A DNA stretch of 64,000 nt from Acidovorax sp. 69 (GTDB taxonomy: Bacteria; Pseudomonadota; Gammaproteobacteria; Burkholderiales; Burkholderiaceae_C): contig NZ_PGEP01000001.1 in NCBI RefSeq assembly GCF_002797445.1, positions 3,658,501 to 3,722,500 on the forward strand, given 5' to 3'. The position numbers and the translations under genes were made by a program. Below the pieces are notes generated by a model. It was not told where the DNA came from. It saw nothing but the letters and a program-made list of their open reading frames with translations, and did no database searches. Shown here one piece after another: positions 35,460 through 43,494 of the stretch (within the stretch, counting starts at the first letter, position 1; every line of letters begins with the position of its first letter).

Positions 35460-36557
35460 ATGGCGGCACATCCACCCTCCACACAGATCACGGCGCAACT
35501 CACGGTGGCGCACCCCGGCTTCACGCTGGACGTGAACCTGCAACTGCCCGGGCACGGCGTGACCGCCCTCTTCGGCCCCTCAGGCTGTGGCAAGACCACC
35601 TGCCTGCGCGCCATTGCCGGGCTGGAGCGCGCAAAGCCGGGACATGTGGTGGTCAACGGCGAGGTGTGGCAGGACGATGCGCAACAAATTTGGCGCACCA
35701 CCCACGAGCGCGGCCTGGGCTACGTGTTCCAGGAGGCCAGCCTGTTCGACCATCTGAGCGTGCGCGGCAACATTGACTACGGCCTTCAGCGCACGCCCGC
35801 CACACGCCGCAAGGTGGCGCTGGAACAGGCGGTGGAGCTGCTGGGCATCGCCCACCTGATGGACCGCAAACCCCAGGCGCTGTCGGGCGGCGAACGCCAG
35901 CGCGTGGCCATGGCGCGCGCACTGGCCACCAGCCCGCGCCTGCTGCTGATGGACGAACCGCTGGCCGCACTGGATGCGCAGCGCAAGGCCGAGGTGCTGC
36001 CTTACCTGGAACGGCTCCATCGCACGCTCGACATCCCCATGCTGTATGTGAGCCACGCCATCGACGAAGTGGCCCGGCTGGCCGGGCACATGGTGCTGAT
36101 GCGCGAAGGCCGTATGCTGGCCCAAGGTCCCACTGACGAACTGATCGTGCGACTGGACCTGCCACTGGCCCATGGCGATGCGGCCGCCACGGTGATTACA
36201 GGCACGGTGCTGCGCCACGATGCGCACGACCACATCACCACCGTGGGGTTCCATGGGGGCCAACTGCTGCTGGTAAGCCCCACACCCCGCGCCCCCGGCG
36301 AGCCACTGCGCCTGCGCGTGCAGGCGCGCGACGTGAGCCTGGCTCTCGCTGCCCCCCATGACACGAGCATTCTCAACGTCCTGCCCGCCACCGTGGTGGC
36401 ACTGGCAGAAGACAGCCCGGGCCAGCTGATGGTGGCCCTGGATGCAGGCGCCACGCGGCTGCTGGCGCGAGTCACCCAGCGGTCGGCCCAGGCGCTGAGG
36501 TTGACCCCCGGCCAACCCCTGTTTGCGCAGGTCAAGGGCATCGCCATCGTGAACTGA
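35460..36557 (+). CDS. modC: Molybdate ABC transporter ATPase ModC
   Basis: A 365-residue ATPase. Walker A is GPSGCGKTT, the signature LSGGERQRVAMARAL, and Walker B LLLMDEPLAALD with the H loop YVSHAIDE. A C-terminal TOBE/MOP domain (about 290-360: LRVQARDVSLALAAP; FAQVKGIAIV) can bind molybdate and inhibit transport. It starts directly after modB and ends the modABC operon. Confidence 0.95.
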   Translation: MAAHPPSTQITAQLTVAHPGFTLDVNLQLPGHGVTALFGPSGCGKTTCLRAIAGLERAKPGHVVVNGEVWQDDAQQIWRTTHERGLGYVFQEASLFDHLSVRGNIDYGLQRTPATRRKVALEQAVELLGIAHLMDRKPQALSGGERQRVAMARALATSPRLLLMDEPLAALDAQRKAEVLPYLERLHRTLDIPMLYVSHAIDEVARLAGHMVLMREGRMLAQGPTDELIVRLDLPLAHGDAAATVITGTVLRHDAHDHITTVGFHGGQLLLVSPTPRAPGEPLRLRVQARDVSLALAAPHDTSILNVLPATVVALAEDSPGQLMVALDAGATRLLARVTQRSAQALRLTPGQPLFAQVKGIAIVN

Positions 36558-36619
36558 AACCACGCCTGGCACCCATCCCATCGATCGTATGATCGTTCGC
36601 ACAAGCGAAAGGGGAGGAC

Positions 36620-36772
36620 ATGGTTTCAATCTGGCGGGCGATGGGCAGCAGACGGCCTGCACAGGCGATGACCGATGGCCGTACGGACATCTTGATGGAC
36701 GGGTCCGCTTTGCCGCCGTTGCTACCCTTGCCGGCCCTGCTGGCGTCTTGCCACTGGCAGCGCGGGACCTGA
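36620..36772 (+). CDS. Possible 50-residue small protein ahead of the saccharopine-dehydrogenase-like gene
   Basis: An ATG preceded by a strong purine-rich site (GGGGAGG) opens a 50-codon frame beginning MVSIWRAMGSRR and containing a Leu/Pro-rich stretch (ALPPLLPLPALL). It stops 3 bp before the start of the next gene, which suggests translational coupling. No family is recognised. It could instead be the leader of the following operon or a gene remnant. Confidence 0.35.
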   Translation: MVSIWRAMGSRRPAQAMTDGRTDILMDGSALPPLLPLPALLASCHWQRGT

Positions 36773-36775
36773 ACC

Positions 36776-37900
36776 ATGGCAGCACTCACCACCCTGGTCC
36801 TGGGCGGCTACGGCAACTTCGGCGCACGCATCTGCAAAGCGCTGGCGGGTGATCCCGCCACGCACCATGGCATCCGAGTGCTGGTCGCTGGCCGCGACGC
36901 ATTGCGCGCCCAGGCCCTGGCAAACACCCTGGGCCACGGCGCACAGGGCGTGGCCTTGGACCACCAGACCCCTGGTCTGGCAGCCACGTTGCGGCAATGG
37001 GGCGTTGGTCTTGTCATCCACACAGCGGGGCCGTTCCAGGCCCAGGCATACAACGTAGCCCAGGCCGCCGCCGAGGCAGGCGCACACTACATCGACCTGG
37101 CCGACGGCCGCCGCTTTGTGTGCGACTTTCCCGCTTCAATGCAGGCTGCGTTTGCCGCTGCAGGGCGCACCGCCATTGCCGGAGCCAGCACCGTGCCGGC
37201 ATTGTCTTCGGCCGTCATCGACCACCTGTGCGCGGGCTGGCAGCACATCGATCGCATTGACACCTGCATCGCCCCCGCGCAGCGGGCGCCTCGGGGCCAG
37301 GCCACGCTGGCGGCAGTGCTGAGCTACTGCGGCCTGCCCATCGACGTATGGGAGGGCGGCCGCTGGCAGCCGCAACGCGGCTGGGCCCACCCCACGCCGG
37401 TGCGGTTTCACCGGCTGCGGCCGCGCCTGGGGGCTGTCTGCGACATTCCGGACCTGGAGATTTTCCCGGCCCGCTACCAGGCACGCGACCGCGTCACTTT
37501 CCGTGCCGCTCTGGAGGTGGGCCTGGCGCAGAGAGCCTTTGCCACCCTGGCGGCGCTGCGCTCTTGGGGCGTGCTGCCCCATCCCGAAAAGCTGGCCTGG
37601 CTGATGCACCACGCGGGCGGCGCGCTGGACTTTCTGGGCACACCACTGGGCGGCATGGTGGTGCGGGTGGCAGGCACCGATGCCCAGGGCCAGCCCCGCC
37701 GCCGCGCCTGGCACATCGCTGCCGACCACGACCATGGCCCCGAAATCCCCTGCATGGCGGCGATCCTGCTGGCCCGCCAACTGGCGGCCGGGCAGGCGCT
37801 GCCAATGGGCGCACACACCAGCACCAGCCTGCTGCCGCTGGCGGCCTTTGCGCCCGAGTTTGCGAGGTGGGGCATGGTGACCGATGTGGTGGAGGAATGA
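36776..37900 (+). CDS. Saccharopine-dehydrogenase-like NAD(P)-binding protein
   Basis: A 374-residue protein with an N-terminal Rossmann fold (TTLVLGGYGNFGARICKAL) and the saccharopine-dehydrogenase-family continuation (VIHTAGPFQAQAYNVAQAA; GAHYIDLADG; ASTVPALSSAVIDHL). The family contains oxidoreductases of unknown substrate in addition to lysine-pathway enzymes; no lysine genes are nearby. It is followed after 4 bp by an SRPBCC gene and two membrane protein genes in one tight operon, so a lipid- or membrane-related substrate is possible. Confidence 0.85.
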   Translation: MAALTTLVLGGYGNFGARICKALAGDPATHHGIRVLVAGRDALRAQALANTLGHGAQGVALDHQTPGLAATLRQWGVGLVIHTAGPFQAQAYNVAQAAAEAGAHYIDLADGRRFVCDFPASMQAAFAAAGRTAIAGASTVPALSSAVIDHLCAGWQHIDRIDTCIAPAQRAPRGQATLAAVLSYCGLPIDVWEGGRWQPQRGWAHPTPVRFHRLRPRLGAVCDIPDLEIFPARYQARDRVTFRAALEVGLAQRAFATLAALRSWGVLPHPEKLAWLMHHAGGALDFLGTPLGGMVVRVAGTDAQGQPRRRAWHIAADHDHGPEIPCMAAILLARQLAAGQALPMGAHTSTSLLPLAAFAPEFARWGMVTDVVEE

Positions 37901-37904
37901 AGCG

Positions 37905-38429
37905 ATGGCCCACCAAAAAATGATCTTCTCCATGCCAGCGCGGGCAGACATTGTTTTTGACGCATTCCACTACCACGAGTGGCGATGCCAGTGGGATTCG
38001 CTGGTGCGCCGTACCAGCGTAGAAAGCGGCGCGCCTTGCCCCAGCGTGGGCGCCATCACCGAGAACCTGGGTGCGGGCCCGTTGCGGGCGCTGTCCATGC
38101 GCACGCAGTTCGTCAGCTACGACCGCCCTGTGATCGCGGCCGCTGCCATGGTTGACCGTTCGTTTCCCTTCACCCAATGGGCCGCCTCCATGCGCCACCA
38201 GGAGCAGGGCCCCGACCAATCCCTACTGATCTACACCTACACCTTCCAGGTGGGCCCGGCCGCCTTTAGGGCTGTTCTGGAGCCCTTGGTGGACTGGATC
38301 TTTGTCCGAAAGACGCGCCAGCGGTTCCTGCGCCTGGCGCAGTTTTTGACGATCCGCGCTGCGGACATTGCAGACTGGCAACAGGCGCAAGGGGCAGATC
38401 CTTCCGGCGCGCGCAAGGTCGGTCCATGA
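37905..38429 (+). CDS. SRPBCC-fold protein
   Basis: A 174-residue protein with a helix-grip (START/SRPBCC-like) pattern: an N-terminal strand (MAHQKMIFSMPARADIVFDAFHYHEW), Trp-rich turns and a long C-terminal helix (DWIFVRKTRQRFLRLAQFL). Such folds bind hydrophobic ligands. The start at 37905 has a GGAGGAA upstream. It overlaps the next membrane protein gene by 4 bp. The specific ligand is unknown. Confidence 0.78.
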   Translation: MAHQKMIFSMPARADIVFDAFHYHEWRCQWDSLVRRTSVESGAPCPSVGAITENLGAGPLRALSMRTQFVSYDRPVIAAAAMVDRSFPFTQWAASMRHQEQGPDQSLLIYTYTFQVGPAAFRAVLEPLVDWIFVRKTRQRFLRLAQFLTIRAADIADWQQAQGADPSGARKVGP

Positions 38430-38818
38430 ACCGCTCGTCTGCGAATCTCCTGCGCAACAGCCTTGTGGTCGTCTGGCTGGCTACTGCCTGGGTCAGCGTG
38501 TGGGAACTCCACGGCCAAAGCCGCGAACTGCTGGCCGGCCTGCCACCCGCTTGGACCGAAGGCCATGCTTCGTGGCTTCCCACCGCCATCATCCTGGGCG
38601 GTGCGGTTGCCGACGCCGTCCTGGGGCTGTGGCTGGCACTTCACCCTGGCCGCAAGGCGTATGGGGCAGCACTGCTGCTGATGGCCGCCATGACACTGCT
38701 GGCGACATTCATCGATCCCGCCTGGTGGCTACACCCTCTGGGGCCGCTGACCAAGAACCTGCCGATTGCGGCCATCCTGCTGGTGCTGCTGCAAGAAGAA
38801 ACTTCCGCGCCACCATGA
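38426..38818 (+). CDS. DoxX-like four-helix membrane protein
   Basis: A 130-residue protein with four hydrophobic segments in the pattern of DoxX-like (DoxX_3) proteins: NSLVVVWLATAWVSVWELHG, a second around AIILGGAVADAVLGLWLAL, a third GAALLLMAAMTLLATFI and a last PIAAILLVLLQ. Function unknown. It is translationally coupled on both sides (ATGA overlaps with the SRPBCC and DUF2269 genes). Confidence 0.75.
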   Translation: MNRSSANLLRNSLVVVWLATAWVSVWELHGQSRELLAGLPPAWTEGHASWLPTAIILGGAVADAVLGLWLALHPGRKAYGAALLLMAAMTLLATFIDPAWWLHPLGPLTKNLPIAAILLVLLQEETSAPP

Positions 38819-39291
38819 ACCTGTACCTCACCCTGAAGTGGGTCCACATCCTTTCCAGCGTGCTGCTGGTGGGCACCGGGCTGGGCTCGGCGTTCTACAT
38901 GTTCTTTACCAACCGCAGCGGCAATGTGCAGGCACAGGCGGTGGTCAGCCGCCTGGTGGTGCGGGCGGACTGGTGGTTCACCACCCCCACGGTCTTCATT
39001 CAGCCCGCCACCGGACTGGCCATGGCCACTATGGCAGGCATACCCTGGAGCACACCCTGGCTGGCCCTGTCCGTGGCGCTGTACCTTGTGGCCGGAGCCT
39101 GCTGGCTGCCCGTGGTGTGGCTGCAACTTCGCATGCGCGACATGGCGGCGCAGGCGGCGCACAGCCACGGCGCACTGCCCCCGCTCTACTGGCGCTGTGC
39201 GCGCTGGTGGGAGGCGCTGGGCTACCCGGCTTTTGTGGCGATGGCCATCGTGTTCTACCTGATGGTGAACAAACCCGCCCTGCCGTTCTGA
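38815..39291 (+). CDS. DUF2269 family membrane protein
   Basis: A 158-residue protein with four membrane segments and the DUF2269 opening MNLYLTLKWVHILSSVLLVGTGLGSAFYM. A His in WVHILSS and an aromatic-rich C-terminal segment (YPAFVAMAIVFYLMV) are conserved features of these proteins. Function unknown. It is the last gene of the saccharopine-dehydrogenase-like operon; the UbiB gene starts 29 bp later and could be read through. Confidence 0.85.
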   Translation: MNLYLTLKWVHILSSVLLVGTGLGSAFYMFFTNRSGNVQAQAVVSRLVVRADWWFTTPTVFIQPATGLAMATMAGIPWSTPWLALSVALYLVAGACWLPVVWLQLRMRDMAAQAAHSHGALPPLYWRCARWWEALGYPAFVAMAIVFYLMVNKPALPF

Positions 39292-39319
39292 GCCACACCC
39301 TGCCGACTATCATCGTCCC

Positions 39320-41017
39320 ATGCTGATCGAGACCCTGGACACCGCGCGCGACCTGGGGCGCCTGAAGGAAATCCTGGGCGTGATGGTGCGCCATGGGTTT
39401 GGCGACACCGTGCGCCGACTGGGCCTGGCCGACCGTCTGGAGCGCGCGGGCCAGGCCCTGAACTGGACCCACGCCGCCGACCTGGCCCGCATCGAGCCGC
39501 CCGTGCAGGTGCGCCTGGCGCTCGAAGAGCTGGGCCCGGCGTTTGTGAAGTTCGGCCAAATCCTTGCGGGCCGGGCCGATTTGTTTGGCCCCCAATGGAT
39601 CGCCGAGTTTGAAAAACTGCACAGCCACGTGCCCGCTGTGCCCCTCGATGCCCTGCGCCTGCAACTGCGTGAGGACCTGGGTGCCGAACCCGAAGATGTC
39701 TTTGCCTGGTTCGACACCGCACCGCTGGCGGCTGCATCCATCGCCCAGGTGCACCGCGCCCGGCTGCAGGACGGCACCGAGGTGGTCGTCAAGATACGTC
39801 GCCCCGGTATTGCAGACACCATCGACGCCGACCTGCGCCTGCTGCAGCGGCTGGCGGCGCTGGCCGAGGCCGAGCTGCCCGTGCTCAAACCTTACCGCCC
39901 CCAACAACTGGTGCGGGAATTTGCACGCTCGCTGCGCCGCGAGCTGGACCTGGCGGGCGAATGCCGCCAGGCCGAGCGCATTGCCACCAACATGGCCGCG
40001 CTGCCCCACATCGTGATCCCTCGCGTGCACTGGGCCTACACGCGCGAGCGCATCAATGTGCAGGATTTCATCGACGGCACACCCGGCGGCGCCCTGGCCG
40101 CACTGACGCCCGAGGCAGGATATGACCGCACCGTGCTGGCGCAGCGGGGCGCGCAGGCGGTGCTGCAGATGATCGTCAAGGACGGCGTTTTCCACGCCGA
40201 CCCGCACCCGGGCAATGTGTTCTACCTGCCGGGCAACCGCATTGCGTTCATCGACTTTGGCATGGTGGGCCGCCTGTCGCAGCGCCGGCGCGATGAGCTG
40301 CTGCAACTGCTGCTGGGCCTGGTGGAACACCAGCCCCAGGCGGTAGGCGATGTGCTGCTGGACTGGACGGGGAACGAGCAAGGCGTGAACCTCGGCCAAC
40401 TCGAAACCGAGATCGAGGCCTTTGTGGACCAGTACCACGGTGTTCCGCTGGCGCAGCTGAGCCTGGGGCAGATGCTGGCCGACGTGACGACCATCCTGCG
40501 CGAGCACCACCTGGGCTTGCCGTCCGACTTGGCGCTGCTCATCAAGGCCTTCATCTCGCTCGAAGGCATGGGCCGCAATCTCGACCCAGAGTTTCATATG
40601 GCGACCGAGGCCCTGCCGCTGCTCAAGCAGGTGGTGCGTGAGCGCTACCAGCCCAAAGCGCTGGCCGGGCGAGCCTTGAGCACCTTGCGGCGCGCGTTGG
40701 CTACCGTGGAGCAGTTGCCGGACGACTTGGGGCGGTTACTGCGCAACGCGCGGCGCGGGCACCTGCAGGTGGGCATTGAGCTGGCCCACCTCAAACGTGT
40801 GGGCGACCAGATCGACCGGTCGGCCAACCGGCTCGCCATGGCGCTGGTGATTGCCGCGCTGATCATCGGCTCGTCCATCGTGATGACCGTCAAGGGCGGG
40901 CCTACGCTGTTCGGCCTGCCAGCGTTTGGCTTCCTGGGGTTCTTCGGTGCGGTGGTGTGTGGCCTGTGGCTGGTGCGGGCCATCTGGCGCAGCTCTCACC
41001 ATCGGGACGACGATTGA
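39320..41017 (+). CDS. ubiB: UbiB/ABC1-family atypical kinase (AarF)
   Basis: A 565-residue protein of the UbiB/ADCK family. The KxGQ motif is FVKFGQILAGR, the Ala-rich loop AAASIAQVHRA, the ATP-lysine strand VVVKIRRPG, the catalytic-loop region FHADPHPGNVFYL and the metal motif IDFGMVG. Two hydrophobic segments at the C terminus (about 510-560) anchor it in the membrane. UbiB supports coenzyme Q biosynthesis or lipid extraction. The other ubi genes are not next to it, so it may be a paralogue of the housekeeping ubiB. Confidence 0.88.
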   Translation: MLIETLDTARDLGRLKEILGVMVRHGFGDTVRRLGLADRLERAGQALNWTHAADLARIEPPVQVRLALEELGPAFVKFGQILAGRADLFGPQWIAEFEKLHSHVPAVPLDALRLQLREDLGAEPEDVFAWFDTAPLAAASIAQVHRARLQDGTEVVVKIRRPGIADTIDADLRLLQRLAALAEAELPVLKPYRPQQLVREFARSLRRELDLAGECRQAERIATNMAALPHIVIPRVHWAYTRERINVQDFIDGTPGGALAALTPEAGYDRTVLAQRGAQAVLQMIVKDGVFHADPHPGNVFYLPGNRIAFIDFGMVGRLSQRRRDELLQLLLGLVEHQPQAVGDVLLDWTGNEQGVNLGQLETEIEAFVDQYHGVPLAQLSLGQMLADVTTILREHHLGLPSDLALLIKAFISLEGMGRNLDPEFHMATEALPLLKQVVRERYQPKALAGRALSTLRRALATVEQLPDDLGRLLRNARRGHLQVGIELAHLKRVGDQIDRSANRLAMALVIAALIIGSSIVMTVKGGPTLFGLPAFGFLGFFGAVVCGLWLVRAIWRSSHHRDDD

Positions 41018-41046
41018 CTTCGTGGGTCACACCGCCCCCGCCGCCT

Positions 41047-41142
41047 AAAAGCTGGCGCGACCCCAACCATGTCACAGTGGAACCGGCTCTGCCGGGCCAC
41101 CGGTGGTGTCCCCCTCGGGGGATGGCGCGAAGCGACTCAGGG
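41047..41142 (-). repeat. Dispersed ~96-bp intergenic repeat, copy A
   Basis: Read on the minus strand it opens CCCTGAGTCGCTTCGCGC, continues TCCCCCGAGGGGGAC and ends GGTCGCGCCAGCTTTT. A second copy in the opposite orientation lies at 53713-53807 with the same opening and ending blocks. It sits immediately after the tupA-like stop codon and contains a CCCCCGAGGGGG stem. Confidence 0.65.
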
Positions 41143-41144
41143 AG

Positions 41145-41972
41145 TTACTTGCTCGCGTTGGGAAAGAACAGCTGCTCACCGCCGATCTTGTAGCCCGCAA
41201 TGGCTTGCTGGCCGGCGGGCGACACCACCCAGTCCACAAACTTCTGCGCGTCCTGCGCCTTGACATGGGAATGTTTGGCCGGGTTGACGACCATCACGCC
41301 GTACTGGTTGAAGAGCTTGGTGTCGCCCTCGACCAGCACGGCCAGGTCCGCACGGTTCTTGAAGTTGAGCCAGGTGCCCCGGTCGGCCAGCACATAGGCG
41401 CCGCTCGATGCCGCGATGTTGAGCGCAGGGCCCATGCCGCAGCCACACTCCTTGTAGCCGCCACCCTTGGCGGCGTCGGCACCCGCGAGCTTCCAGTAGC
41501 GCAGCTCGGCCGCGTGGGTGCCGCTCTTGTCTCCGCGCGAGATGAAGTTGCCGTTGGCGGCAGACAGCTTCTGCAGGGCCTGCACGATGTCCTTACCTTT
41601 GGTGCCCACCGGGTCGTTCTTGGGGCCAATGAGGATGAAGTCGTTGTACATCACCGGGTAGCGCTTCACGCCCCAGCCATCGGCCACAAACTTTTCTTCG
41701 GCCACCTGGTCGTGCACGAACAGCACATCGGCGTCGCCCCGGCGCGCCATGTCCAGCGCCTGCCCGGTGCCCAGGGCCACCACCTTGATATCGAGCCCGC
41801 TGACCTTCTTGAACTCGGGCAGCAGGTAGCCAAACAGGCCGGACTGCTCGGTGGAGGTGGTGGATGCCATGGTGATGCTCTGCGCGAACACGGAACCAGA
41901 TGCTACCAAAACAATAGCTACCAGCGCTTTTGGCACCTGCGCTACCGCGCGAAAAGGCTTGAAACTCGTCAT
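41145..41972 (-). CDS. tupA: Tungstate-type (TupA) periplasmic binding protein
   Basis: A 275-residue binding protein with a signal peptide (cleavage likely after VFAQ) and the TupA/PBP-like opening ITMASTTSTEQSGLFGYLLP, whose TTST residues are typical of tungstate-binding TupA. Other patches are ALGTGQALDMARRGDADVLF and FISRGDKSGTHAAELRYW. It delivers tungstate (possibly molybdate) to TupBC. Its start overlaps the ATPase stop (ATGA). Part of the signal peptide is encoded by a dispersed repeat. Confidence 0.87.
   Translation of the reverse strand: MTSFKPFRAVAQVPKALVAIVLVASGSVFAQSITMASTTSTEQSGLFGYLLPEFKKVSGLDIKVVALGTGQALDMARRGDADVLFVHDQVAEEKFVADGWGVKRYPVMYNDFILIGPKNDPVGTKGKDIVQALQKLSAANGNFISRGDKSGTHAAELRYWKLAGADAAKGGGYKECGCGMGPALNIAASSGAYVLADRGTWLNFKNRADLAVLVEGDTKLFNQYGVMVVNPAKHSHVKAQDAQKFVDWVVSPAGQQAIAGYKIGGEQLFFPNASK
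41901..41933. repeat. Dispersed short repeat inside the tupA signal-peptide region
   Basis: TGCTACC then ATAGCTACCAGCGCTTTTGG matches the family copies at 51021 and 53909. It encodes residues about 14-24 of TupA, inside the hydrophobic core of the signal peptide. Confidence 0.5.
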
Positions 41973-42697
41973 ACCAGCTCTCCTTTGACAAACAGACGGG
42001 CGGCCTCGGGCAGGGGGCCGTTGAAAAAATCGTTCACGGGCAAGTCCGCCACCAGGCGGCCGTGCTCCATGTAGATGACGCGACTGGCCAGGCGCTTGAC
42101 CTGACCCAGGTTGTGGCTGCTGAAGACCATCGTCACGGGATGCGCCGGGCCTGCAGCGCCATGGCTGGCAGCAAAGTCGGCCATCAACGTCTCCACCTCG
42201 CGTTTGGCGTGGGGGTCGAGGCTGGCGGTGGGCTCGTCCAGCAGCAGCACATCGGGCTTCAGCGCCCATGCACGCGCCAGCGCCACACGCTGCTGCTGGC
42301 CGCCCGACAGAGTGCGCGCGTTCTGCGCTGCAATGCCCTGCAGGCCCACCCGCTGCAAGGCCGTCAGGGCCAGCGGGCGCGCATCGCGCCAGCGGGTGCC
42401 GCGCAGCCACAGGGCCAGCGCCACGTTGTTCTGAGCACTGGTGCGCAGCATGTGCGGGCGCTGGAACAGCATCGCCTGGCGCAGCGAGGCATTGCACTGC
42501 AGGCCGCCCGCATGGGTATCGGCCAGGCCATGCAGCACCCGCAACAAGGTGCTCTTGCCGCTGCCATTAGCGCCCACCAGCGCCACGCGCTCGCCGGGCG
42601 TGATGCGCAGCGTGACCTGGTCCAGCGCCTGCACGCGGCCGTAGCGCACCGTCACCTGGCGCAGATCAACCCAGGGGTTTGGCAAAAGCCCGCTCAT
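41969..42697 (-). CDS. tupC: Tungstate-type ABC transporter ATPase (TupC)
   Basis: A 242-residue ABC ATPase: Walker A GANGSGKST, signature LSGGQQQRVALARA, Walker B VLLLDEPTASLD and switch His in VFSSHNLGQ. It has no TOBE domain, unlike ModC. It lies between the permease and binding-protein genes with 4-bp overlaps on both sides, so the three are one transcript. Confidence 0.88.
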   Translation of the reverse strand: MSGLLPNPWVDLRQVTVRYGRVQALDQVTLRITPGERVALVGANGSGKSTLLRVLHGLADTHAGGLQCNASLRQAMLFQRPHMLRTSAQNNVALALWLRGTRWRDARPLALTALQRVGLQGIAAQNARTLSGGQQQRVALARAWALKPDVLLLDEPTASLDPHAKREVETLMADFAASHGAAGPAHPVTMVFSSHNLGQVKRLASRVIYMEHGRLVADLPVNDFFNGPLPEAARLFVKGELV

Positions 42698-43431
42698 GCC
42701 GCCACCCCCACGGGCGTGCTGGACGCAGAGCCATCCACCCGTTCGCGCCAGCGCCGCACCAAAGCGATCAGTACATTGAGCGCCAGCACCACCGCCAGCA
42801 GAATCATGCCCAGCGCCAGCGCCAGCGGCAGGTCGCCCTTGCTGGTCTCCAGCGCAATGGCGGTGGTCATCACGCGCGTGAAGCCATCGATATTGCCGCC
42901 CACGATCATCACGGCACCCACCTCAGAGATTGCGCGGCCGAACGAGGCCAGCAGCACCGTGAGCAGCGCATAGCGCTCGTCCCAGGCCAGCAGCAGGCTG
43001 CGCAGCAGCGGCCCGGCGCCCATCGACCTCAACTGCTCGCCATGCGCGCGCTCAGCGTCTTCCACCGTCTGGCGCGTGAGTGCAGTGACCACGGGCAACA
43101 CCAGAATCGCCTGCGCCAGCACCATGGCCTTGAAGCTGAACAGCCAGCCCAGCGAGCCCAGTGGCCCGCTGCGCGAGAGCACCAGGTACACCACCAATCC
43201 GACCACCACCGAGGGCACAGCCAGCAAGGTATTGAGCACCGCCAGCACCGCGCCGCGCCCGGCAAAGCGCGCCACGCCGAGCCATGCGCCCAGCACCAGG
43301 CCCAGGCCGCAGGCCATCACGCAGGCGGTGGCGCTGACAGACAGAGAGCGGCCCACGATGGTCCAGAGGACGGGGTCGGACGAGAGGGTGAGTTGCAGCG
43401 CTGTGCTCGCGCTTTCGGAGAGAGTAGACAT
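42694..43431 (-). CDS. tupB: Tungstate-type ABC transporter permease (TupB)
   Basis: A 245-residue permease with about five to six membrane helices and the TupB region SFGRAISEVGAVMIVGGNIDGFTRVMTTAIALETSKGDL. It is the first gene of the tup operon and faces the HTH/binding-protein regulator across 63 bp that contain a GATAT-type dyad. Confidence 0.89.
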   Translation of the reverse strand: MSTLSESASTALQLTLSSDPVLWTIVGRSLSVSATACVMACGLGLVLGAWLGVARFAGRGAVLAVLNTLLAVPSVVVGLVVYLVLSRSGPLGSLGWLFSFKAMVLAQAILVLPVVTALTRQTVEDAERAHGEQLRSMGAGPLLRSLLLAWDERYALLTVLLASFGRAISEVGAVMIVGGNIDGFTRVMTTAIALETSKGDLPLALALGMILLAVVLALNVLIALVRRWRERVDGSASSTPVGVAA

Positions 43432-43472
43432 GGGCCTTGTGATCGCGTTCGGCTATCGTAGGCACCCAACCA

Positions 43473-43486
43473 ATATCCAGCGATAT
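43473..43486. promoter_or_regulatory. Dyad in the tup operon/regulator divergent region
   Basis: ATATC and GATAT are perfect arms 4 bp apart, 9 bp before the regulator's GTG start; a related TATCG lies upstream at 43454-43458. The site is well placed for control of tupBCA and of the regulator gene. Confidence 0.4.
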
Positions 43487-43494
43487 GAACTCCC

